From: CAYWNA01 sp964459305
GTDB lineage: Bacteria > Planctomycetota > Planctomycetia > Pirellulales > Pirellulaceae
Reading direction: 5' to 3'
DNA length: 64,000 nucleotides
NCBI GenBank assembly: GCA_964459305.1
Contig: CAYWNA010000036.1
Location: 1-64,000 of the forward strand
Part shown: one piece after another, positions 52,369-61,143 of the stretch
Position numbering within the stretch: the first letter of the stretch is position 1
Layout of the letters: the number at the start of each line of letters is the position of its first letter
Notes under the pieces: generated by a model
Seen by the model: only the letters and a program-made list of their open reading frames with translations
Told to the model about the DNA's origin: nothing
Databases searched by the model: none
Position numbers and translations under genes: made by a program

Positions 52369-55257
52369 CTATCGCAGCATCGATCGAAAACAGTATTGGC
52401 CGGACTCGACCAGATATACCGAGCGGCCTGATTCGGTCCTCAACAGCTTGACGCCTGCTGACTGCTCGGCGGGCTTTCCGCTCTCGGTGACGCCGGACGG
52501 GTCGTTTGTGGGCACATACACGGTTGCTGTCGTATTGGCCGGGACGGTGACTTCAAGCGAAAGACGGCCGCTGTCGACCTGCCAGCGGGTTCCAATCTTG
52601 CCGCGGATCGACCGATACTCGGCGCGCGCAAACGTCATGTCGCCCACAACGGCCGGCTTGACGAAAAAGTGTTTGAAGCCGGGAGCGTTTTCATCCACGC
52701 GGATGCCGCCCAGTCCCTGGATGAACCACGCTCCGATTGAAAGGAACGAGCTATGGATTTGGGCATCGTCGCCATGCCACTGTTCCCAGATGGTTGTGGC
52801 GCCTTTATCCATCATGTAGCCCCAGCCCGGAAACGTCCGCTGATTCGCCATCTCGAAGATCAGGTCGCTCCGATTCTGTGCCGTGAGGTATTTGAGCAGG
52901 AAGTACGTGCCCAGGATGCCGCTGTTGAGGTGTCCGTCTTGGGTAACCTGGATCGCCCGTTCCAGGTTGGCTTCTACGGCTGCTTGGCCCCTTTTCGGCA
53001 CGACGCCTGTCAGCAGCGGGAAGGCCAGATAGGGTTGTTCGCCGTTGACGTAGGTGCTGCTATTCGGGTTGAAGAACTGCCGATGAACGGTCGACTTGAG
53101 GGTCTCGGCTCTCTCACCGTATGCCAACGCATCCTCGTCCTTGCCAAGAACGGCGGCGATTCGGGACGCCAACTGAAGGCTGTAGATGTAGTAGCAATTG
53201 TTGAAGAAGTAGGTGGATCGATCGTCAACCCTTTCATCGGGCAACATACCGCGTCCCGGCGGGTTCCAGTCGCCTAGAAAACTCCAGTCCATCGACTGCT
53301 GATTGGCGCAGAGGTACGGCGCGAGCAAGCCGTTCTTCTCCTTCGCCGCCAAAAATGCGAGCCACTTCTGGATCGCCGGGTAAGATGCTTCGAGGACCCG
53401 CAGGTCATCGTAGTGTAGATAAAGCTGCCATGGCAGCGTGATGCAAATGCCGCCCCAGGCGGGACCTCCACCCTCGCCTTGGCGAGGAGAGGGGGCCGTG
53501 TTCGGCATTTCCCCTGTCCGCGGATTCTGCCCATCCCGCCAATCAACCATCCAATTGGTCAAGAGGGCACCCTGGCCGAAGTTGCACAACGCCGTTTCCA
53601 GGCTTGCCTGCCCATCCCCGTACCCGAATCGCTCGCGGTGCGGGCAGTCGGATACGTAACCGCCCAGGCTCAAACAACGGTACGTCCATATCACGGCTTC
53701 GTAGATTTGGTTCAAGAGTTCGTCGGAGCATTCGAACTCAGCCACGCCGGGGTAATCCGTCTGGATCAGATACGCCCGGGCATCCTCCAGGTTCGGCCGA
53801 CGCTTCAGCCCCGTGACTTTGACCCAGCGAAATCCGTGATAGTTGAATCGCGAGCAGAAGGTCTCTCGCTGCCGTCCGCCAACAGTGTATTCATCGCGTT
53901 GATTGTAGGTGACCAGCCGCGGGTCCGACGCGCGCTGCTCTGCCAGCTTCTCCGAGTCTGACGCCGCCTTCTCGATCATGGTCGGTTGGCTGGATTCGGG
54001 CACTCGCCGATCGACATATTCGAGCCTGATCTTGCTCCCGGCGATGTCGCTTCCATCCAGCGTCAAGGAAAACCAGCCCGCCAGGTGCCGCCCCACGTCG
54101 ATCAAATAGGCACCGTCCGGCAGTTGTTCGACACTTACGGGCCTCAACGTCTGCTGAATTCGGTTTGGCGGAGCAATTTGCGCCGTCAGAGCGGCCGGGT
54201 GAGGCCGGAAGACCTTGGCCGGCTCCCAGCCCGCGTCATCCAGTTCCGCCGTATTCCAGCCGTTCAGATCGCGCGACGCGTCATAGTGTTCGCCGCCGTG
54301 ATTACCCCAATAAGATCCTCCTAACGGTGTGATCGGGCTGGGCCGAACTTTCCACGAGGCATCGCTGGCAACACACATCGTCCGGCCATCCGCCAGGGGC
54401 ACCTCGACCTGAGCTCTCACCAGCGGTCCGTCGTGGACGACGCCGGGCAGGCTCTTCGTATACCAACCGCGCCCCAGCCACAGCGCCAGACAGTTTGTGC
54501 CCTCGACAAGATAGTCCTTCACATCATGGGTCACGTACAGAGCACGCTTGGAATAGTCGCTCACTGCAGGGCTTAGTACGTGATCATCTACCCTCCGGCC
54601 GTTGATGTACAATTCGTAATACCCGCAAACAGCCACGTATGCCACGGCCGCCTTCGGTTCGGCACTGAGCACGAATCGCTTGCGAATCCAAGGCAACGGC
54701 GGGGCGTCACCTTTCTGCCAGTTACCGTGCCAATCGGCGCCCGTCCATTCGGCTTGCCAGTCTGACTCTGCCGGCAACCCCATCGACCACATCGCCGGCT
54801 CGCTCCACGTCGATACCCGGTCGCGCTCGTCCCACACCCTCACCTTCCAATAGCATCGTGTCCGCGATTTCAGCGGCTTCCCCTGATAGGCCACGTGGAC
54901 AGTCCGATCGGACTGGACCTTGCCGCTGTTCCAAAGATCGCCTTCCTGCTGCCGGAGCCTCTCGATACTTCTGGCAACGATGACTTCGTAGGCGGTCTGA
55001 CGCCTTCCTCGCACGCTGGGCTCCGCGGCAACGACCTCCCACGTCAGTCGCGGTTGTGTCACCTCGATCCCCAAGGGATCACGACGGTACTCACAACGCA
55101 ACCGAGCGACACGCAGCCCGCCCGCGGCCTGCTCGCCCTGGCTGTTTTGGATGGCCGCCCGCGCCGGATTTTCGAGCGGATTCCACATGAACGCCATCGG
55201 CAGGCTTATCAAGCTCCCGAATAGGCCAAACTTGACGATCATCGCGTAACGAGGCAT
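52369..55257 (-). CDS. Exported GH78 alpha-L-rhamnosidase
   Basis: 962 residues, ATG at 55255-55257 with GAGGAG 6 nt upstream. The N-terminal hydrophobic segment 'FGLFGSLISLPMAFMW' is a modest signal peptide. Canonical GH78 features: Ig-like domain 'RLRCEYRRDPLGIEVTQPRLTW' (53-73), 'LYINGRRVDDHVLSPAVSDY' (216-235), 'YLIDVGRHLAGWFSLTL' (384-400) and the catalytic 'SDCPHRERFGYGDGQ' (536-550). The segment 'MPNTAPSPRQGEGGGPAWGG' (584-603) carries a short palindrome-encoded loop. C-terminal beta domain 'FARAEYRSIRGKIGTRW'. It should remove alpha-L-rhamnose from oligosaccharides. Intact and of normal length. Confidence 0.9.
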   Translation of the reverse strand: MPRYAMIVKFGLFGSLISLPMAFMWNPLENPARAAIQNSQGEQAAGGLRVARLRCEYRRDPLGIEVTQPRLTWEVVAAEPSVRGRRQTAYEVIVARSIERLRQQEGDLWNSGKVQSDRTVHVAYQGKPLKSRTRCYWKVRVWDERDRVSTWSEPAMWSMGLPAESDWQAEWTGADWHGNWQKGDAPPLPWIRKRFVLSAEPKAAVAYVAVCGYYELYINGRRVDDHVLSPAVSDYSKRALYVTHDVKDYLVEGTNCLALWLGRGWYTKSLPGVVHDGPLVRAQVEVPLADGRTMCVASDASWKVRPSPITPLGGSYWGNHGGEHYDASRDLNGWNTAELDDAGWEPAKVFRPHPAALTAQIAPPNRIQQTLRPVSVEQLPDGAYLIDVGRHLAGWFSLTLDGSDIAGSKIRLEYVDRRVPESSQPTMIEKAASDSEKLAEQRASDPRLVTYNQRDEYTVGGRQRETFCSRFNYHGFRWVKVTGLKRRPNLEDARAYLIQTDYPGVAEFECSDELLNQIYEAVIWTYRCLSLGGYVSDCPHRERFGYGDGQASLETALCNFGQGALLTNWMVDWRDGQNPRTGEMPNTAPSPRQGEGGGPAWGGICITLPWQLYLHYDDLRVLEASYPAIQKWLAFLAAKEKNGLLAPYLCANQQSMDWSFLGDWNPPGRGMLPDERVDDRSTYFFNNCYYIYSLQLASRIAAVLGKDEDALAYGERAETLKSTVHRQFFNPNSSTYVNGEQPYLAFPLLTGVVPKRGQAAVEANLERAIQVTQDGHLNSGILGTYFLLKYLTAQNRSDLIFEMANQRTFPGWGYMMDKGATTIWEQWHGDDAQIHSSFLSIGAWFIQGLGGIRVDENAPGFKHFFVKPAVVGDMTFARAEYRSIRGKIGTRWQVDSGRLSLEVTVPANTTATVYVPTNDPSGVTESGKPAEQSAGVKLLRTESGRSVYLVESGQYCFRSMLR
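53472..53487. repeat. Small palindrome within the GH78 coding sequence
   Basis: CCTCGCC-TT-GGCGAGG (53472-53487) encodes the loop 'SPRQGEG' in frame. The flanking 'CTCCACCCTCGCC' and 'GGCGAGGAGAGGG' match the type of dispersed palindrome that gives 'PSPxxGEGG' peptides in many genomes. Confidence 0.5.
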
Positions 55258-55324
55258 GGTAGTCTCCTCGGAGAATAGGGGCGGATATGCTGGCCAGGCG
55301 ACCGCACGGTTCGCAAACGCATGC

Positions 55325-57583
55325 CTAGCCGCTCGGCTCGGAAACCAGCTTCAGCCCCTCAAGAGGCAGATGGATATAGACCGGCGGACGGTCCAGCTCC
55401 AACTGAATGTGACCATCGGGCGAAACCGCCTTCTCATCGACATTCCCGAACAGGTCGACCACACGGACGCTCTCCGCCTGGGGCGAAATGCTTACACGCC
55501 GGGGCGACTGCGGGACTGCCTTTATCGGCCCCTTGCACCATGCAGGAACCCTGCTCTTGTTCTTCTGCCATGCGACGACAATCGCATCGTCGCCCTTCGC
55601 AAACACGTGACCGGCACAATCGTCCGGCAAATCGCGCAGCCGCCCAACGTAGTGAGACTTGTACAACTGCCGCGTCATAACCCCATAGGCAACGAACCCA
55701 GGGTAGACGGAGCGGTCATCGTGAATGAGGCTTGTACCCGTATCCCACACGTCATGTGCGCCATCGGGAAGGTAGTGATACCCGTTGTGAACAATCATGA
55801 CCCGCACACCCTCGGAGATGCCCAGGACAAATCCCTTCACCATGCGCCATGCCTGGTTGAGTTCCGTGCAGCCGGGCAGATAGGCATTGAACCCAAACTC
55901 CGTGGCCCATATCGGCTTCTCGCCGCCATGCGCCCTCATCGTGGCCTTGAGTTCACGCAGCCTGCCCACGAAATCCATGACCTCCATGTCGCCTGCCTGT
56001 GTGTTGAAGTGGATATCCACTTCATCGACCGTGTTGTATCCGCCTGCCTTGAAGAACCGCTCCACATGCCCCACATTCCACGAACCAGCCGTGGGGCCCA
56101 GGACAATGCAGTCCGGGTCAAGCTGTTTGCATTTCTCATAAAAGTGCCGATGCACCTTGACCAACTCATCCATACCCGCAAGCCAACACCATTCGTAGTT
56201 CGTTTCATTCAACGCACCCCACGCGGTTGGATAGCCCTCATGAACCTCGACATTGCGCTCAATAAGGGCATCCATATCCGACAGCTTCTTCGGCGGGTAT
56301 GCCAGGAAGTTTGCCGCATCGGGATTGGAGCTGAGATGCTTCGGCGTGCCCCTGATGATGCACGAGGCGTAATAGTGGATATTCTGAGGGCGGAATCGGC
56401 CTACTTCAATCTGAGCAAACTCAGGGGTGTACTGCTCCCAGCGATCGTTCTGCCACTTCCAGTGATTCCAGGTCAGCGAACCTGATGTCCATTTGACGCC
56501 GATGTCACGGAACGTCATATCGCCTTCTACGGGCTTTCCCGCAACCAGCCATAAACCGAATGGTGAATGGACATCGGCCTTGTAGTAGTTGGACTGCTCC
56601 TTCGTCAGAACGCCATAGCCGGTCGCGTCCGCGATGTACTCTCTGCCGTCTTTCCGAATCAGAAGCTGAATATCGAAATGGCCCACTCCGCCGCGCTGGA
56701 GAGTGTAGGCGAATTCACCGTCTGCGTTCTTTACAGGGACAAAACGGTCATCCGCAACAAGGATTGCCCAGCCGTCATGGATCCGATAAGCAGCCTGCAT
56801 GGTTTCAGGATCGAAGTCCTTGAACTTGAACTCGATCTCGGCGTCACGCCCATGGAAATAAGAGACACCGCCGATCTCGCCCTTTACGTCGATCTCACCT
56901 TTGCACGGTGCGGGCTCCGGCCAAGCGCCAACGTCCTCGATGCGAACCTCATCGATCCAGGCGACCCCGTTCTTCCCAGCCGCCTCACGCGCGACGGCGC
57001 CAAGCCAGCCATATTCCTGGTCAAGACGCTGTGTGTCGGACCGGGGACCGGCGACGCTGTTGGGTTTCAAACCGAGCTCAACATAGTATTGCGCTTTGTC
57101 CCTATCCACAGCCTCTGGCAACCGCGCAAGCGTCGTATAGAGCTCCCGCCAGTCCCATGAACCACCCGCGGCGAGAAGCACCCCTTTCCGCGTGTCAAGG
57201 GGGTCGACGAAACCGGGCTGGCCGATCTCTTTGTACCACTGTCCGATCACCTTCGCCGGTTTGCCGGGTTCGCGAACGAACAGCATAACATACAGAGCAT
57301 TGTCCTTAAGCTGCCATGTCCGAATCCGTGCCGAGACGCGGTACTTCCGACCATGCACCGGCGGCTGGATTTCCGTCCGCAAGGAAACGCCCTGTTTCCC
57401 ACCAACCAGCTTCAGCACCTTCCTGCCCTGGCCGTCTTGCGTATCAAACAACGCCTGCTGGGGATGGTCCGTATCCCAGAGCCCGGACTCAAAACGCCCG
57501 TTCGGTACGAAGTTCTCTGCACAGACCGTTCCGGCAATGCCTGCACAGAACAGAAGCGTGCACGTCAGAGAATATGTCCGCAT
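55325..57583 (-). CDS. Exported clan-A-like glycosidase with N-terminal carbohydrate-binding domain
   Basis: 752 residues from the ATG at 57581-57583, which has AAGGAG six nt upstream inside the end of the GH106-like gene; that stop is only 2 nt away, so translation is probably coupled. Signal peptide 'YSLTCTLLFCAGIAGTVCA'. Residues ~25-210 form a CBM-like jelly roll ('FVPNGRFESGLW', 'AWIDEVRIEDV'). The barrel (~380-660) shows 'AWGALNETNYEW' with the acid/base Asn-Glu and 'KPIWATEFGFNAY' with a nucleophile Glu, as in GH39/GH5-type retaining enzymes. 'VDEVDIHFNTQAG' lies between. A C-terminal beta domain closes it. Substrate unknown. Confidence 0.72.
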   Translation of the reverse strand: MRTYSLTCTLLFCAGIAGTVCAENFVPNGRFESGLWDTDHPQQALFDTQDGQGRKVLKLVGGKQGVSLRTEIQPPVHGRKYRVSARIRTWQLKDNALYVMLFVREPGKPAKVIGQWYKEIGQPGFVDPLDTRKGVLLAAGGSWDWRELYTTLARLPEAVDRDKAQYYVELGLKPNSVAGPRSDTQRLDQEYGWLGAVAREAAGKNGVAWIDEVRIEDVGAWPEPAPCKGEIDVKGEIGGVSYFHGRDAEIEFKFKDFDPETMQAAYRIHDGWAILVADDRFVPVKNADGEFAYTLQRGGVGHFDIQLLIRKDGREYIADATGYGVLTKEQSNYYKADVHSPFGLWLVAGKPVEGDMTFRDIGVKWTSGSLTWNHWKWQNDRWEQYTPEFAQIEVGRFRPQNIHYYASCIIRGTPKHLSSNPDAANFLAYPPKKLSDMDALIERNVEVHEGYPTAWGALNETNYEWCWLAGMDELVKVHRHFYEKCKQLDPDCIVLGPTAGSWNVGHVERFFKAGGYNTVDEVDIHFNTQAGDMEVMDFVGRLRELKATMRAHGGEKPIWATEFGFNAYLPGCTELNQAWRMVKGFVLGISEGVRVMIVHNGYHYLPDGAHDVWDTGTSLIHDDRSVYPGFVAYGVMTRQLYKSHYVGRLRDLPDDCAGHVFAKGDDAIVVAWQKNKSRVPAWCKGPIKAVPQSPRRVSISPQAESVRVVDLFGNVDEKAVSPDGHIQLELDRPPVYIHLPLEGLKLVSEPSG

Positions 57584-57585
57584 AA

Positions 57586-60500
57586 TCACTCCTTACTTTC
57601 CAGTTGCTCGGCAGCTTGCAGCGTAACGGGACCGAGCAGGCCGGACGGCAATAACGAGTGTTTGCCTTGATAGTACGTGCCACGGTTGGTCTTCGTGCGA
57701 CGTTGTTCCGGCGGCAACGGGCCATCGCCAATCAGCCGGTTGGGCCAGAGATTTACTACCCCGATCTCCAGTTCGTTGCCGACCGGCTTGATTATATCGG
57801 TAACTTCTATCCGCCAGGGCGCCGTCCATACCACACCAAGTGTTTTCCCGTTGAGCCGGACTTCGGCGAGGTCATGGACCGTGCCGAGTTCCAGGTAGAG
57901 CTTGCCAGCGGATGGCGTCATCACGCCCGGTGCATCGAAGGTCTTTCGATACACCGCTTTGCCGGAATAGAATTTGATGCCGTCCTCGGAACGCTGGGTC
58001 CAGTCCACAAGTTTGTCGAATGTAAACGTCGGACCCTTTTCGCCTTCCTCGCCGGTTGGTTTGGGATAGAGCCACTTCGGATCGAAGGCAACGCTCCAAC
58101 TGCCGGTAAGTTCCTGAATCGGTTGGAGTGAAGCAACATTTTTCTTTTTCTGCGTGGTGGTCTTGGTGGTTGTTTCGCGAAACACGACAAACTGCGATTC
58201 ATAGGGGGCAAACTCCAGGGGCAGCGTCGTTCTGCCGTCCGCTTGAGCGAATGCGGCAGCATCACGCATCTCGCCTGTGACCGGATTCCACACTTCCGGC
58301 TGCTTTCCGGTAACACGGAAACTGCAGTCTGCCGTTTCGGTGCGACCGTTGCGATTGAAGATGAAATAGATGTGGCTACCATTCGCGTTCCGGTGAATCC
58401 AATCCAGGAAAGCGCCTGGTCGTTGGGCTGTGTATTCGAAATCCGGTCTCACACCATCAGCCAGCAATACATCGCGAATAGTCTTGCCGCAAACCACGCG
58501 CCCCTTCCCATACGCGTGCTCCGTAACCTTTTCGCCATTGCAATCACCCCAGACTTCTGATGCGATTTGTCGCACCTGTTCGTCGCAGTGAGGATAGTCT
58601 TTCAGACCGGGGGCTGTCTGGGGTTTCGGCCCCGCCAGCGTCATTCCCGCCGCTACCAGTTCCTTGAGTTTTTCCGCCACCTCCACCGGCATTGTTTTTC
58701 GCTGTGGAAGAACTAGCAGACGGTAGCTCATCCCGTCAGGCAGCACGATCCGTCCGTCCTTGATGCTGAGGCGGGTAAGAAGGACTTCCGTGTTGCATAC
58801 ATCGTAATCGTATCCGGCCCCCAAAGACGGGTCCACGTGCTTGTGTAATGCAAAATTCGGACAGCCGTCGCCGTTGTAGAACAGCACATCGCCGACGAAC
58901 AATCCTTGCTGGAGCATGAAACCGCAGCGCGCCATGTAATCCGCAAAGGGGCGAACGTGGTTTCTCCATGTGATTTTGCGATTCAAATTCAAGTAACTCG
59001 GCGAATACCCCGGCATTGCCTCGCCATCACGAAATGCATGGAAGAACAGTAATAGACGATTGAATCCCTCGCAGAAAGCAGTGTCAGCCGTATACTTGAG
59101 CGATCCGGGTGAATCCAATAATCCATGTGAGGTGTATGTCTCGGCCTGGACGATTTTCTTCCCATAGATATGGGCCGCACTGGCAGCCTGCTTACCGTTT
59201 TGACTCTGCCCATTTTCGATGAATAGGCCGCTCCCGTATCTGTCGATCCCGATTTCTCCGTATGGAAAGTCGCAACGACCGAGATTCTTGAGCGCATCCA
59301 TGACCATCATGTCAGGAGTGCATGGGCCGCCCGCTTCGCTATGGTGCATCAGGCCTTTGGATCGGACCAGCTCGCCCAGACGACCGTAGTAATTGTCGGC
59401 AACGCAATCGCCAATGGTCATTCGATAGTCATGGAGGAAACGATCCGTCACTTCCGTACTGCCGATGGTGTGATGCGCGAGTGCCGGAAGGTACGGCAGG
59501 AGATCATATCCGCGATACCGTTTGAATAGGGTGGGGAATTCAGCGGTCCAGTTCGGCAGTCCTCCAAACCACTCCCAACTGTCAATACCCGCCGATTGAA
59601 AGACCTTTCCCGCCAACGCTCCCGCATCCTCGACAAGTGGAGTGCCAACGTGACGGAAGTGAATATCCATGGCTCCGGCGTCCAAAAGGTCGGCTTCCAA
59701 GCCCCTTCCTCCGTCAGGATTACCCAGACATACCTGTGACGGAAGCAGAGTGTAGCCTGTCCGAAGAACGGTCCATTGCCCTTCTGGAACCTGCCAGTCG
59801 AGGATGCCGTTGGCGTCTAGGCGATTGGTGAGATCAAGGATTTCTTTGAGTTCGAGCGGAGCACGATAATGATCCGATGGCAAGGGATGCAACAGTGCCT
59901 CCACGGTTTCCTTGATGGGAACCAGGTATCCCGGCCTGACGCGAAAGCTGGTGCGGGCAGACTTGATGTCCCACCAGAAAGGCGAACGCAACGCTGGGAC
60001 ACTATCAGGCTGGAACTCCACCACGCCGACTGTTTTTGATTGAGGATCGTAGGTTGAGGTTATGTATAGCCGCAGATACCTGACGGGTTTGCCGGTTAAG
60101 TCGACCTCGGCAGGACGACCTTGGTCCATCGTGAAATCCTTGACCGTCGTAAAAGCTGTTCCGTCATTCGATACCTGAAGTTCAACCTCGCGCGGGCCGT
60201 TCTGCGAATGCGGAACGATTCTTACTCGCTTGATCGTTGTCGGTTGCTTGAGATCGAGCAATAGCCATTCCGGATGATCCGGAGTCAGTCTTTCTTCGTT
60301 TTGTTTTTCGCCGCTCAGCCAAAAGGTGACCGCATCTCCGTCAAAGGCATTCACCGCAGGGCAGCTTAGGTGATGCGGAGCGATTGGAATCGAACCGATT
60401 GGAATCGCGCCGGAACTGCTGGCTCTGATTACAGGAGCGGGACTTGTGGGTTTTATCTGAAAGGCCTGAACGGCCACATCGCGATACAACCGGTTATCCG

Positions 60501-61095
60501 CGGGTGGCAGTGGCAGAGGACCTTTGAAGTGTTGTGGACCGCTGAGAACCAATTCCGAGATCGTGAGGCGTTTGCATCCGTGTTCCGGATCAATCCACGG
60601 TCCACCCGCATCCCAACTGCTGCACAGATTGTAGTGGATGCCCAAATCGAGCCGAGCCGCTTCCTTGAGCGCATGGATGAACAACGCACGGTATTCGGGG
60701 CCCATGTACTTTGGCCCACGTTCCAATGATGGAGCAGAATGAACACCAAAGACTGACGCGCCACTGTAACCTTGGGCCTTCATTGCTTCGAGATCAGCAG
60801 TGATATGTTCCTTATCAACATTATCGTTAACCCAAAACCAGTCAGTCCACATACGCGCCGAATTGGGCGGAGACTGGAAACCCTGAATCAGGTCTGTCTG
60901 CGCTGACTGTGCTATCACTTGCTGGGTGAGAGTTGTATTGCATATCAGCCCCACGAGTACCAGGGCCGCGACCATCGTCAACTGAACACTCCGAGCGTGT
61001 GGATCTTCTGTCGTTGTTCGCTCCGCGAATAAAGCGCTCTCTTCGCGGAACGAAAAGCGACTATCCACGCTCTGCGGCAAATCTCGTCGGAACAT
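57586..61095 (-). CDS. Exported GH106-like alpha-L-rhamnosidase with F5/8-type domain
   Basis: 1169 residues from the ATG at 61093-61095 ('MFRRDLPQSV'), chosen for AAGGG 9 nt upstream and for matching the leader of the 24241 gene. The hydrophobic signal core 'LTMVAALVLVGLICNTT' begins only around residue 39, because an 81-bp palindromic element sits in the leader. 'FQSPPNSARMWTDWFWVNDNVDKEH' and 'DLEAMKAQGYSGASVFGVH' are the typical N-terminal segment of GH106-type rhamnosidases. A discoidin-like insert ('AVNAFDGDAVTFWLSGEKQ', 'VRYLRLYITSTYD') follows. The C-terminal jelly roll ends 'VRLNGKTLGVVWTAPWRIEV'. It should act on alpha-L-rhamnosides. Coupled to the next gene. Confidence 0.8.
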   Translation of the reverse strand: MFRRDLPQSVDSRFSFREESALFAERTTTEDPHARSVQLTMVAALVLVGLICNTTLTQQVIAQSAQTDLIQGFQSPPNSARMWTDWFWVNDNVDKEHITADLEAMKAQGYSGASVFGVHSAPSLERGPKYMGPEYRALFIHALKEAARLDLGIHYNLCSSWDAGGPWIDPEHGCKRLTISELVLSGPQHFKGPLPLPPADNRLYRDVAVQAFQIKPTSPAPVIRASSSGAIPIGSIPIAPHHLSCPAVNAFDGDAVTFWLSGEKQNEERLTPDHPEWLLLDLKQPTTIKRVRIVPHSQNGPREVELQVSNDGTAFTTVKDFTMDQGRPAEVDLTGKPVRYLRLYITSTYDPQSKTVGVVEFQPDSVPALRSPFWWDIKSARTSFRVRPGYLVPIKETVEALLHPLPSDHYRAPLELKEILDLTNRLDANGILDWQVPEGQWTVLRTGYTLLPSQVCLGNPDGGRGLEADLLDAGAMDIHFRHVGTPLVEDAGALAGKVFQSAGIDSWEWFGGLPNWTAEFPTLFKRYRGYDLLPYLPALAHHTIGSTEVTDRFLHDYRMTIGDCVADNYYGRLGELVRSKGLMHHSEAGGPCTPDMMVMDALKNLGRCDFPYGEIGIDRYGSGLFIENGQSQNGKQAASAAHIYGKKIVQAETYTSHGLLDSPGSLKYTADTAFCEGFNRLLLFFHAFRDGEAMPGYSPSYLNLNRKITWRNHVRPFADYMARCGFMLQQGLFVGDVLFYNGDGCPNFALHKHVDPSLGAGYDYDVCNTEVLLTRLSIKDGRIVLPDGMSYRLLVLPQRKTMPVEVAEKLKELVAAGMTLAGPKPQTAPGLKDYPHCDEQVRQIASEVWGDCNGEKVTEHAYGKGRVVCGKTIRDVLLADGVRPDFEYTAQRPGAFLDWIHRNANGSHIYFIFNRNGRTETADCSFRVTGKQPEVWNPVTGEMRDAAAFAQADGRTTLPLEFAPYESQFVVFRETTTKTTTQKKKNVASLQPIQELTGSWSVAFDPKWLYPKPTGEEGEKGPTFTFDKLVDWTQRSEDGIKFYSGKAVYRKTFDAPGVMTPSAGKLYLELGTVHDLAEVRLNGKTLGVVWTAPWRIEVTDIIKPVGNELEIGVVNLWPNRLIGDGPLPPEQRRTKTNRGTYYQGKHSLLPSGLLGPVTLQAAEQLESKE
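60992..61072. repeat. 81-bp palindromic element inserted in frame in the GH106-like gene
   Basis: Ends GAGCGTGTGGAT (60993-61004) and ATCCACGCTC (61063-61072) are inverted repeats. Inside, TTCGCTCCGCGAA and TTCGCGGAACGAA pair as further inverted repeats. The otherwise similar leader of the gene at 24241 lacks exactly these 27 codons, so the element is best seen as an insertion that kept the frame. Confidence 0.7.
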
Positions 61096-61143
61096 CTGTT
61101 GCATCCCTTTTGGCTGAGGTATTTGTTACTTCAGGCGATGTCC

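Noticed and set aside
55256..56485. 409-codon plus-strand open frame
   Set aside because: Antisense to the clan-A-like glycosidase gene; composition follows the opposite strand's codons.
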